A stretch of DNA of 64,000 nt from an uncultured Pelagibacteraceae bacterium (GTDB lineage: Bacteria; Pseudomonadota; Alphaproteobacteria; Pelagibacterales; Pelagibacteraceae): positions 62,001-126,000 of the forward strand of contig CACIYJ010000001.1 of assembly GCA_902590845.1 (NCBI GenBank). Reading direction: 5' to 3'. The position numbers were made by a program, and so were the translations under genes. The notes beneath the pieces are model-generated. The model was given only the letters and a program-made list of their open reading frames with translations, searched no databases and was not told where the DNA came from. Shown here in pieces: positions 1-9,822 of the stretch; position 1 is the stretch's first letter; every line of letters starts with the position of its first letter.

Positions 1-942
1 GAGGTTAAAATTACAAAAGAAGGAAGCACAACAACATCTGCCGCTATACTTTATGATGTTCTTAGAAAAATATCTTCAAATTCAGAATTAAATTTTGATC
101 TAAAAACAGAAAATAAGCTTAGTCTAAAGAGCGATAATTTAGATTTTAATTTACTTTGTTTGCCGACTGATAATTTTCCAACATTTTCTGATGAATTTGA
201 GGGTCCAGAAATCTCATTAAATAACAAAAATTTTTTAAAGCTTTTAAATAAGACTAAAATTGCCATTTCAAATGATGATACGAGACATTATTTAAATGGA
301 ATTTTTTTACATTTAACGGAAGCTCACGGTAGAAATTTTTTAACTGGAGTGGCAACAGATAGTCATAGATTATCATCTAGCAGTCTTGAAATAGAAAATG
401 CAGATAATTTTTCATCTCTAATTTTACCAAGAAAAACTGTTTTTCAACTTTGTTCTTTGTTAACTGAGTCTAATGAAAAATTATCTATGCAAACAAGCGA
501 AAATAAAATTAAATTTACTTTGGGAAAAATGAAGTTGATTTCTAAAGTTATTGATGGAAAATTTCCTGACTATAAAAAGGTTGTGCCTGCTAATAATGAC
601 AAATCTTTAGTTGTACCTTCTAAGGATTTTATAAATTCAATTGAAAGAGTAACAAGTGTTTCATTAGATGGAAAAGAAGGAGTAAAATTAGTTATTAATA
701 AAGAAAATATTCAACTTTCTGTAAATAGCGCAAATTCTGGAGAAGGCAATGAGGTTATTAAAGCAAATTTTAATTCAAGCGATCTTAATATTAGTTTCAA
801 TTCGAAATATTTGATTGATATTGCTTCTGAAGTCGAAGATAAAAATTTAAAAATGAATTTAAAAGATTCTGTTTCACCGGTATTAATTGAAGATGCTTCT
901 GATAAAAACAGTTATTATGTTATAATGCCTATGAAAATCTGA
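1..942 (+). CDS. dnaN: DNA polymerase III beta subunit (sliding clamp), 5' truncated by window edge
   Basis: The frame is open from base 1 with no start codon, so the gene begins upstream and 313 C-terminal residues are present. The beta clamp encircles DNA and tethers DNA polymerase III and other clamp-binding enzymes. What is visible is the clamp domain 2-3 pattern: a GRNFLTGVATDSHRLS block, typical of bacterial clamps, and a C-terminus ending YVIMPMKI, close to the usual VxMPMRL ending. gyrB follows 135 bp downstream on the same strand, the dnaN-gyrB order of many bacterial origin regions, but recF, which normally lies between, is missing. Confidence 0.95.
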   Translation, partial: EVKITKEGSTTTSAAILYDVLRKISSNSELNFDLKTENKLSLKSDNLDFNLLCLPTDNFPTFSDEFEGPEISLNNKNFLKLLNKTKIAISNDDTRHYLNGIFLHLTEAHGRNFLTGVATDSHRLSSSSLEIENADNFSSLILPRKTVFQLCSLLTESNEKLSMQTSENKIKFTLGKMKLISKVIDGKFPDYKKVVPANNDKSLVVPSKDFINSIERVTSVSLDGKEGVKLVINKENIQLSVNSANSGEGNEVIKANFNSSDLNISFNSKYLIDIASEVEDKNLKMNLKDSVSPVLIEDASDKNSYYVIMPMKI

Positions 943-970
943 TTTTGTTTAGATTTACAAATTTTTTTTT
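935..970 (+). terminator. Weak AT-rich hairpin plus T-run at the 3' end of dnaN
   Basis: AAATCT (935-940) and AGATTT (951-956) can form a 6-bp stem around a 10-nt loop overlapping the dnaN stop, followed by a run of nine T at 962-970. The stem holds only one G-C pair, so termination would be inefficient at best. Confidence 0.3.
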
Positions 971-1031
971 ATTTTAAGCTAAAAGCATTGGTATTTGATC
1001 ATTTTAAGCAATAAGAATTGATGATCATTTT
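971..1031 (+). repeat. Two interleaved short direct repeats in the dnaN-gyrB gap
   Basis: ATTTTAAGC occurs at 971-979 and again at 1001-1009, exactly 30 bp apart. TGATCATTTT occurs at 996-1005 and 1022-1031, 26 bp apart, each holding the palindrome TGATCA. They lie just upstream of gyrB and could be regulatory sites, or chance in AT-rich sequence. Confidence 0.4.
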
Positions 1032-1068
1032 CTATTAACCTAAAAAAATGATATAAATAATTATCTAA

Positions 1069-3138
<2,070 letters not shown>

Positions 3139-3146
3139 CATTCAAA

Positions 3147-4433
3147 ATGAATTTTTCTACTCTTTTTAGGTTAGAAGAAAATTTAAATTTAGATAAAAAA
3201 ACCCTAGTAATATTGAGATATATTGCTATTTTTGGTCAGTTTATAACAATTAACTTAGTTTATAATTACCTAAATTTAACTTTTCCAATAGTTGAAAGTC
3301 ATATTATTATTTTTATAGGCTTAACAACGAATTTGTATCTCCAATTTCGGTTTAAATCTAATCAATTAAAAGATTTTTATGCATCATTATTTTTAATTTA
3401 TGATCTAATTCAGTTGAGCGCATTGCTTTATTTAACTGGGGGAATTTTAAATCCTTTTTCATTTTTATTAATTATACCTGCTATAGTTTCTTCTACTTTT
3501 CTTAGCACAGGAACTACAATTATTCTTGGCGGGACAACTTCTGTATTATTATTTTTATTAACATATTTTTATTTACCTTTACCAGGTTTAGAAGTCGAAT
3601 TTTCTTTTTCTAATTTTTATAAATCTGGAATACTTGTAGGTATTTTAATTGGATTAATTTTTTTAAGTTATTTTGGAATTCGTTTTGCAGGAGAAACAAA
3701 AAAAAGATCAGAAGCATTAAATAAATTACAACAAGTTATAGCAAAAGAATATGAATTAGAGTCTTTAGGTGGCCAGGCAGCTGCAGCAGCACATTCGTTA
3801 GGCACACCATTGGCAACTATTAGTGTGGTTGCCACAGAGCTCAAGAAAGAAATTGGAAACAACAAAGACTATTCTAAAGATATTGATTTACTTATAAGCC
3901 AAACAGAAAGATGTAGTGAAATATTAAAAAAAATATCTAAAAAACAAATCAAAGAAGATAAATTTATAAGCTCAATAAAATTAGAAGATTTACTTCATGA
4001 AATTATTAATTCTTTTCAAGAGACCTCATCAAAGAATATATCTTTAATTTCCGATAATGATAAAAATAAAATTAATATTAAAAGGTCTCCCGAAATTATT
4101 TATGGATTAAGAAATTTTATTGGTAATGCGGTAAAATTTTCAAAAAGTAAAGTGAATGTAATATTAAAAAGTGATAAAGCAAATATCGAGGTAATTATTA
4201 ATGATGATGGACCTGGATTTCCTGAAGATATAAAAACAATCCTTGGTGAGCCTTATATAAAAAGCAAATCAGAAGAAGTCAGTTTAAATGCGGGTCTAGG
4301 ATTAGGAACTTTTCTAGGCAAAACACTTTTAGAAAGACAGTGGGCGAATTTATTTTTTTCTCAAGATAAAAAATTAGGTGGAGCTTCGGTAACTATTTTT
4401 TGGAAAGTGAATAATATTAAGTCTAACGTTTAA
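3147..4433 (+). CDS. regB: Redox-sensing sensor histidine kinase RegB/PrrB/ActS family
   Basis: Membrane histidine kinase that in Rhodobacter phosphorylates RegA when the quinone pool is reduced. The N-terminal half is hydrophobic (about six helices, residues 20-180) and carries GGILNPF at 98-104, the GGxxNPF ubiquinone-binding motif of RegB. The H-box is AAAAAHSLGTPLATI with phospho-acceptor His216, and Cys256 in QTERCSEIL matches the redox-active cysteine of RegB. The ATPase motifs follow (NDDGPGFP, GLGLGTFLG). The start lies 8 bp after gyrB, suggesting co-transcription. The 3' end overlaps convergent speB by 11 bp. The cognate-type regulator RegA lies 3.3 kb downstream. Confidence 0.93.
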   Translation: MNFSTLFRLEENLNLDKKTLVILRYIAIFGQFITINLVYNYLNLTFPIVESHIIIFIGLTTNLYLQFRFKSNQLKDFYASLFLIYDLIQLSALLYLTGGILNPFSFLLIIPAIVSSTFLSTGTTIILGGTTSVLLFLLTYFYLPLPGLEVEFSFSNFYKSGILVGILIGLIFLSYFGIRFAGETKKRSEALNKLQQVIAKEYELESLGGQAAAAAHSLGTPLATISVVATELKKEIGNNKDYSKDIDLLISQTERCSEILKKISKKQIKEDKFISSIKLEDLLHEIINSFQETSSKNISLISDNDKNKINIKRSPEIIYGLRNFIGNAVKFSKSKVNVILKSDKANIEVIINDDGPGFPEDIKTILGEPYIKSKSEEVSLNAGLGLGTFLGKTLLERQWANLFFSQDKKLGGASVTIFWKVNNIKSNV

Positions 4434-5304
4434 ATTCAAATGTGTAAGCTAAAATTTTATAAGCTAATTTTGCAATTAAAAAATTGCATGAGTCAAAATT
4501 TTTAATTGGAGCTAATTCATTTATATCTGCACCTACTATATTAGATATTTGACATACCTTTTTAATTATTGGAAGCACATCTTCCCATAATAAACCTCCA
4601 GGCTCTGGTGTTCCTGTTGCGGGCATAATGCTTGAGTCAAAGCCGTCAACGTCAAAGGTTATATAAACATTTTTGTCTTTAAAAATACTTTCTAAACGAT
4701 CTAACTTCCATTCTTTTTTATCTTTTCCCCAAAAGATTTCAATTCTATTTCTGTTATTTTCATAGAAATTCATTTCAGGTTGAGAAAGATTTCTAATGCC
4801 AAAAGAGACCACTTTTACATTTTTAAAGTCCAAACATCTTTTAATTGCCGAAGCATGAGAAAATTTTTCTCCATTATAACTATCTCTTAGATCCGCATGT
4901 GCATCGAAATGTAAAAGTGTAATTTCGTTGTATTTTTTTACAAAAGGTCTAATAGACCCTGGTGTAATCGAATGTTCACCTCCAAAAATGATAGGAAATT
5001 TATTTTTTAATATTATTTCTTCATTAATCTTAGATAATTGATTTAAAGCAGAACTAATTTTGTTTTTTATAGGAAATGGTTTTAGGGTTTTAATGCCAAT
5101 CTCTTTATACGGTTCTTTCTTTAATTCTTCATCGAACAATTCAACTTGATGAGAAGCTTTAATGATTTCTTTCGGACCATTTTTTGTACCACCACCGTAA
5201 CTTACAGTTTTTTCTAGACCGAATGGAACAACAACTACTTTGTTCTCAATTTTTTGTTTTGCTTCGTAACCAAGAAAACCTTTTTTTTGACTTAAATAAT
5301 TCAT
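4423..5304 (-). CDS. speB: Agmatinase/arginase-family ureohydrolase
   Basis: Member of the binuclear Mn2+ ureohydrolase family, which hydrolyses agmatine, arginine or guanidino relatives to release urea. The metal ligands are visible: His111 in GGEHS, HFDAHAD (Asp134, His136, Asp138) and FDVDGFDSSIMPATGTPEPG. It is the last gene of a minus-strand operon behind an ornithine-decarboxylase-type gene and a deoxyhypusine-synthase-like gene, abutting the latter with no gap, which argues for a polyamine role. Sequence alone does not separate agmatinase from guanidinobutyrase or arginase. Confidence 0.85.
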   Translation of the reverse strand: MNYLSQKKGFLGYEAKQKIENKVVVVPFGLEKTVSYGGGTKNGPKEIIKASHQVELFDEELKKEPYKEIGIKTLKPFPIKNKISSALNQLSKINEEIILKNKFPIIFGGEHSITPGSIRPFVKKYNEITLLHFDAHADLRDSYNGEKFSHASAIKRCLDFKNVKVVSFGIRNLSQPEMNFYENNRNRIEIFWGKDKKEWKLDRLESIFKDKNVYITFDVDGFDSSIMPATGTPEPGGLLWEDVLPIIKKVCQISNIVGADINELAPIKNFDSCNFLIAKLAYKILAYTFEFKR

Positions 5305-6354
5305 TCAAGATTTGAATATCTGAGAAAAATTTCTTTTTTTTCTATTTTTCCAGACTTGACGATGATATGCATCACTAGCGATTAAAGGAAGAACGCTTGT
5401 TGCTTCAGCAAAAACCATTTGTTCCTTAGCAATATCTACTTTTCCCCATGAGCTAGCTTCTTTCAAAGTTGAACTGCTACAAGCACCATCTCTAGTATCT
5501 GCGACTGTAATTTGAATTGCGTATTTATGCATATCAACTTTTTTACCTATAAGATCAGCACATACAACTGTATCTTGAACAAAATTCTTAGGCACTCCTC
5601 CACCTACCATTAATAAGCCAGATTGCTTAGATTTTACTTTAATTTCAGTTAATTCTCTTAACTCCCTTATAGAGTCAATTGTAATGTGTTTATTTGGATT
5701 TTGCTCTTGGTGTATTACCAAACCAAATCCGGCCGAGCTATCTGTGAAAGCTGGACAAAAAATAGGAACATTATTATCAAATGCTGTTTCTATTAAAGAA
5801 CCTTTTTTTTTAGCATTATTTTTTAAAAATTTGCCCAGTTCTTTAATAAATTCTCTTGAGGTATAAGCTTTAGGTTCTAATGAATTGGCAACATCACAAA
5901 TAGCTTGATCGCAAGCCTGAAGCTCTTTTTCATCAATATATGTATCGTAAATTCTATCAATATAATTTTTTCTAAGTTCAGTATCGTCTTGGAATTGAGA
6001 TCCTTGATAGTGTTTGAACCCTAAAGCTTCAAAGAAATCCATATCAATTATAGAAGCTCCTGTGGCTACTACGGCATCAACCATGTTGTATTTAATTAAA
6101 TCTGAATAAAGTTTCATACAACCACCAGCAGAGGTTGAGCCGGCAATTGTAAGAAAAATAGAGCAGTTTTCATCTGATATCATCTCATTATAAATTTTAG
6201 CTGCATTTGCCGTATCCCTAGAGGTGAATGACATTTTACTCATACCCTCAATTATTTTTCGGGCATCAAAAGAAGTTATGTCTATATGTTCTACAGGATT
6301 ATTTAAAAATGATTTTTTATTATGTCCGATGTTAGGACCATTTTTTTTTGTCAT
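5305..6354 (-). CDS. Deoxyhypusine-synthase-like protein (probable homospermidine/spermidine-forming aminobutyl transferase)
   Basis: A full-length (349 aa) member of the deoxyhypusine synthase fold, which uses NAD+ to move the aminobutyl group of spermidine through a lysine imine. The catalytic lysine context is kept: GGGVPKNF with Lys256, as in the eukaryotic GGGVPK motif. NAD-binding segments such as AGSTSAGG and VVATGAS are also present. Bacteria have no eIF5A lysine target, so a small amine such as putrescine is the likelier acceptor; that is inference. Its ATG overlaps the TAA of the upstream decarboxylase gene by one base and its end abuts speB, so it is the middle gene of a tight operon. 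Confidence 0.85.
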   Translation of the reverse strand: MTKKNGPNIGHNKKSFLNNPVEHIDITSFDARKIIEGMSKMSFTSRDTANAAKIYNEMISDENCSIFLTIAGSTSAGGCMKLYSDLIKYNMVDAVVATGASIIDMDFFEALGFKHYQGSQFQDDTELRKNYIDRIYDTYIDEKELQACDQAICDVANSLEPKAYTSREFIKELGKFLKNNAKKKGSLIETAFDNNVPIFCPAFTDSSAGFGLVIHQEQNPNKHITIDSIRELRELTEIKVKSKQSGLLMVGGGVPKNFVQDTVVCADLIGKKVDMHKYAIQITVADTRDGACSSSTLKEASSWGKVDIAKEQMVFAEATSVLPLIASDAYHRQVWKNRKKRNFSQIFKS

Positions 6355-7532
6355 TAAGCAACCAAGTAATTAACTTTACTTGCATCTTCATATAAAGACA
6401 TGATTGGTTTATCATTCAATTCAAAAATTTCATTTGAATAAAAACCATTAAATTTTGTTCTAAAAGTTAATCCGTATGCACCTAGTTGCCCTAATTCAAT
6501 GTAGTCACCCTCTTTTATATTGTTCGGTAATAAAAAAGGTCCTTTCATATAATCTAAACTATCACAAGTTGGTCCAAAGAATCTAAATGAAGTTAATTTT
6601 TTAGAATGAATTCTTCCATTAGTAATCATTTTAGTTGGTAAAACAAAATTTGGAACTCCAGCATCAAATAACGAACCATAAGTACCATCGTTAATATAGA
6701 GATTTTGTTTTTTTCTTAATACAACTTTAACTATTGTTGATCCACTTTCAGCAACAATGGCTCTTCCAGGTTCACAAATAATTTGAGGTAGTTTTGGTAA
6801 TTTTAAATTTTTAAGAGACATTTTTATTTCATCAAGATAGTTATTAAGTGGTCCAGGGTTAAGATCAGGATACAATGATGGAAAGCCACCACCAACATTT
6901 ATAACATCAGGTATAATTTTAGTTTTTTTAATTATATTTCCAATTTCACGAATACCCTTCGAGTAAGAAATCTTATGCATGCATTGAGAACCAACATGAA
7001 AACTTATCCCAAGTTTTTTTGAATGTTCTTTGCATAATCTTACAAGACCTAATGCCTCAGAAGGTAGCGCACCAAATTTTCTTGATAAATCGATTTCAGC
7101 ATGCTCATTAGAAACAGCTATTCTTACATATAAGTTTAAATCTTTAGCTTGATTTGTGGCTTCAAGAATTTTTCCAAGTTCGTCTTTATGATCTAATGCA
7201 AAATTTTTAACTCCATAATCAAAATAAGCAGATGAAATGCTCTCTTTACTTTTTATGGTATGCATAAAATATAAATTAGTTTCTGGTTTAATTTTCTTTA
7301 TTAATTTAATTTCATTTAGAGAGGCTACATCGAAATCTTCAATTCCATTTGAAATAATTTCTTTAATTACTTTTTCATTAGGATTTGTTTTAACGGCATA
7401 AAGAACTTTACCTGGAAAATTATCTTTAAAAAATTTTGTAGATTTTTTAATTGACTCTGGCCGTATGCAATATACGGGGTAATCAGGTTTTAGTTCATTA
7501 ACTAATTCGTCAACGTTTTTAAATTTTCGCAT
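6354..7532 (-). CDS. Ornithine (or lysine/ornithine) decarboxylase, PLP fold type III
   Basis: Alanine-racemase-fold PLP decarboxylase of the eukaryotic-like ODC group (392 aa), converting ornithine to putrescine. The PLP lysine is Lys48 in YAVKTNP. Other landmarks are HVGSQ, NVGGGFPS (phosphate loop), CEPGRAIVAESG, NDGTYGSLFDAG and the substrate-side FGPTCDSLD. It is the first gene of the minus-strand polyamine operon, with the DHS-like gene overlapping its stop by one base. A 159-bp divergent space separates it from regA and holds a terminator-like hairpin in its leader. Ornithine is favoured over lysine by context, not proof. Confidence 0.9.
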   Translation of the reverse strand: MRKFKNVDELVNELKPDYPVYCIRPESIKKSTKFFKDNFPGKVLYAVKTNPNEKVIKEIISNGIEDFDVASLNEIKLIKKIKPETNLYFMHTIKSKESISSAYFDYGVKNFALDHKDELGKILEATNQAKDLNLYVRIAVSNEHAEIDLSRKFGALPSEALGLVRLCKEHSKKLGISFHVGSQCMHKISYSKGIREIGNIIKKTKIIPDVINVGGGFPSLYPDLNPGPLNNYLDEIKMSLKNLKLPKLPQIICEPGRAIVAESGSTIVKVVLRKKQNLYINDGTYGSLFDAGVPNFVLPTKMITNGRIHSKKLTSFRFFGPTCDSLDYMKGPFLLPNNIKEGDYIELGQLGAYGLTFRTKFNGFYSNEIFELNDKPIMSLYEDASKVNYLVA

Positions 7533-7582
7533 TTCATGTGTCCCTCGTTAGTTTACACAAAAGGTTTTTAAAAAATTTTAAT

Positions 7583-7619
7583 AAAAAAAACCCTATTTAA
7601 CCGCGTTTAAGGTTTTTTT
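7583..7619 (-). promoter_or_regulatory. Terminator-like hairpin in the leader of the ornithine decarboxylase gene
   Basis: Eight A then CC (7583-7592) pairs with GGTTTTTTT (7611-7619), and inside it TTAA/TTAA can extend the stem around a CCGCGT loop. Read on the minus strand it ends GGGTTTTTTTT, like an intrinsic terminator, about 50 nt upstream of the decarboxylase start. No gene ends here, since the flanking genes diverge, so an attenuator or structured leader is more plausible than a true end-of-gene terminator. Confidence 0.45.
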
Positions 7620-7691
7620 CACTTTATGTAAAGAAAAAAATGCCGTTTTGAGCTGTTGTAATAGGACCCTTAATAACTATATGATCACCAT

Positions 7692-8264
7692 ATGAGAGCC
7701 GAAAAAAATTATTCAAAGCAACTAAATCTGTCGGATTTTGAAAACAAGTCTCTACTTATTCTTGATGACGACGATCCATTGAGAGGAAGGCTTTCCAGAG
7801 CCATGGAAAAGAAGGGTTTTATTGTAAAAGAGGCTAAAACTGTGTCTGAGGGGCTCCAGATAGTTAAAAACAGCCCTCCAAGCTTTGCTTTAGTAGATCT
7901 GAGACTGGAAGATGGGAATGGGCTAAATGTGGTTAAAGAGCTATCTAAGAATAAAAAAGACTGCAGGATTGTAATGTTAACCGGATACGGGAATTTACCT
8001 ACAGCTGTAGCAGCAGTTAAAGCAGGTGCCATAGATTATATGGCTAAACCTGTAGATGCAGACGATATTGAAGCAGCATTATTAGCTTCACCCGAGTCGA
8101 AAGCAAAACCACCGGAAAATCCAATGTCTGCTGATAGAGTAAAATGGGAGCACATTCATAGAGTATTTGAATTATGTAATCGAAATGTTTCTGAAACCGC
8201 CAGAAGACTTAAAATGCACAGAAGAACTTTACAAAGAATACTGTCTAAAAGGTCTCCAAGATAA
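7692..8264 (+). CDS. regA: Response regulator RegA/PrrA/ActR
   Basis: Two-domain response regulator (190 aa): a receiver with acidic pocket LDDDDP and phospho-acceptor Asp69 in FALVDLRLEDGNG, then a short Fis-type helix-turn-helix (NVSETARRLKMHRRTLQRIL) at the C-terminus. This is the RegA architecture, including a proline-rich linker. RegA activates or represses photosynthesis, respiration, carbon and nitrogen genes in relatives. It faces away from the polyamine operon that separates it from regB, and its stop lies one base from the convergent bioY stop. Confidence 0.93.
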   Translation: MRAEKNYSKQLNLSDFENKSLLILDDDDPLRGRLSRAMEKKGFIVKEAKTVSEGLQIVKNSPPSFALVDLRLEDGNGLNVVKELSKNKKDCRIVMLTGYGNLPTAVAAVKAGAIDYMAKPVDADDIEAALLASPESKAKPPENPMSADRVKWEHIHRVFELCNRNVSETARRLKMHRRTLQRILSKRSPR

Positions 8265-8265
8265 A

Positions 8266-8817
8266 TTAAAATATTTTTTTAATCTTTTTTATTTGATTGA
8301 TAGCAAAGGTTGCTAAAAGAATTTTGAATAATTCAGCTAACAAAAAAGGTTTAGCACCTAATTTAAATATTGGCTTGTCCCAACCTATTAATGCTCCAAG
8401 CCAAAGCATTCCTAAAATATAAATAAAACTTGTTGCAAATGTCAATTTAAAAAAGTTTTTAATTAAATTATTGTCGAAATTAAATTTTCCTGCAAGAAAA
8501 GCAGCAACCAAAAAACCAATCAAGTAACCCATTGTAGGCCCTGTAAAATATACTAAGCCAATTCCTTTTTCAGGTGTTCCTGAAAAAACAGGCAAACCTA
8601 TTATCCCCTCAAACAAATATAATGTTATAGTTGCAACACCAAGTTTCCATCCAAATCCAACGCCAATTATTAAAACAATTAAAGTTTGCATTGTCATAGG
8701 CACTGGATAAAAAGGGATTTTAATTTTAGATGAAATAGCTAGCAATACTGTTCCAATTAAGGCTATAAATAAATTTTTTATTAATTTGGATTGTGTAAAA
8801 TTTTTAACAAGTTCCAT
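8266..8817 (-). CDS. bioY: Biotin transporter substrate-binding component BioY
   Basis: Six-helix membrane S component of the ECF-type biotin transporter (183 aa). BioY hallmarks are visible: KIPFYPVPMTMQTLIVLIIG near the N-terminus, a YLFEGIIGLPVFSG stretch, and GPTMGYLIGFLVAA. No bioM or bioN (ATPase and T component) is adjacent. The co-oriented ABC ATPase upstream belongs to a different subfamily, so BioY may act alone or with a shared ECF module elsewhere. It suggests biotin uptake from the environment. Confidence 0.9.
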   Translation of the reverse strand: MELVKNFTQSKLIKNLFIALIGTVLLAISSKIKIPFYPVPMTMQTLIVLIIGVGFGWKLGVATITLYLFEGIIGLPVFSGTPEKGIGLVYFTGPTMGYLIGFLVAAFLAGKFNFDNNLIKNFFKLTFATSFIYILGMLWLGALIGWDKPIFKLGAKPFLLAELFKILLATFAINQIKKIKKIF

Positions 8818-8849
8818 ATGTATATATTTATCTTTTTTTTAAATTAAAT

Positions 8850-9779
8850 CTACCTATTTGTTAGTTGTACAAATACATCCTCTAAATCCCCATCTTCTGT
8901 AACAATATCTAGTATTTTTATGTTGTTTTGACTGAGATAATTAATAATTTCTCCAAAATTAAGTGAATTTTTCTCATAGGTAACTGAAATTGATTCATTT
9001 GAATTGATCTTAAAGTGAATTCCTTTCATTTCTAAAATCTTATTTTTATCAATATTTTTGACGTTAAAATTTATTTTTTTTGTTTGAATTCTATCTAAAA
9101 GCTTTTGAGTTGTGTCAAGAGCAACTAAATTACCTTTATCTATAATCGCTATTCGGTCACACATTTCTTGAGCTTCAAATAAATAGTGTGTTGTTAGAAT
9201 AATTGTAACACCTTCTTTATTTAATTCTTTTACATTATTCCAAAGATTGTTTCTCAGCTCAACATCAACACCAGCTGTTGGCTCATCTAAAATTAGTATA
9301 GGAGGCTGATGAACCATTGCTTTTGCAATAAGTAATCTTCTTTTCATACCGCCTGACAAGCTTCTAGAATAAGCGTTGGCTTTGTTTTCTAATGACACCA
9401 TTTTCAAAATTAAGTCTGTAATTCTATTTTTTTTAGTAACTCCGTATAAACCAGCTTGTAATTCGAGTAATTTTCTGGGGCTAAAAAAAGCATCTAGATT
9501 AACTTCTTGAGGTACTATTCCAATTGAAGCTTTTACTTGTCTAGGATTTTGATCAATATCAAATCCCCAAACATTTATGCTACCATTTGTTTTTGAAACG
9601 GTCCCACCTAAAATACTTAGAAAGGTTGTCTTGCCAGCTCCATTAGGCCCGAGCAAACCAAATACTTCCCCTTGTTTCACTTGGAAATTTAAATTATTCA
9701 GTGCTTTATTTTCTTTTTTGTTTTTAGAATCCGAGTAAACCTTTGTAAGATTTTCAACAGTTAAAGCATATTTATTCAT
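8850..9779 (-). CDS. ABC transporter ATP-binding protein, ABC-2 (DrrA/YadG-like) type
   Basis: Cytoplasmic ATPase of an exporter-type ABC system (309 aa). Walker A GPNGAGKT at 44-51, signature LSGGM at 141-145, Walker B ILILDEPTAG at about 161-170 and the switch His in LTTHYLFEAQEM are intact. The subfamily normally pairs with a six-helix ABC-2 permease such as YadH, but no permease gene is adjacent: bioY lies downstream and polA starts divergently 43 bp upstream. The substrate cannot be told. Confidence 0.85.
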   Translation of the reverse strand: MNKYALTVENLTKVYSDSKNKKENKALNNLNFQVKQGEVFGLLGPNGAGKTTFLSILGGTVSKTNGSINVWGFDIDQNPRQVKASIGIVPQEVNLDAFFSPRKLLELQAGLYGVTKKNRITDLILKMVSLENKANAYSRSLSGGMKRRLLIAKAMVHQPPILILDEPTAGVDVELRNNLWNNVKELNKEGVTIILTTHYLFEAQEMCDRIAIIDKGNLVALDTTQKLLDRIQTKKINFNVKNIDKNKILEMKGIHFKINSNESISVTYEKNSLNFGEIINYLSQNNIKILDIVTEDGDLEDVFVQLTNR

Positions 9780-9822
9780 AGTTTGATTAAATATAGATTA
9801 AAAATTAATGTAATATATATAT

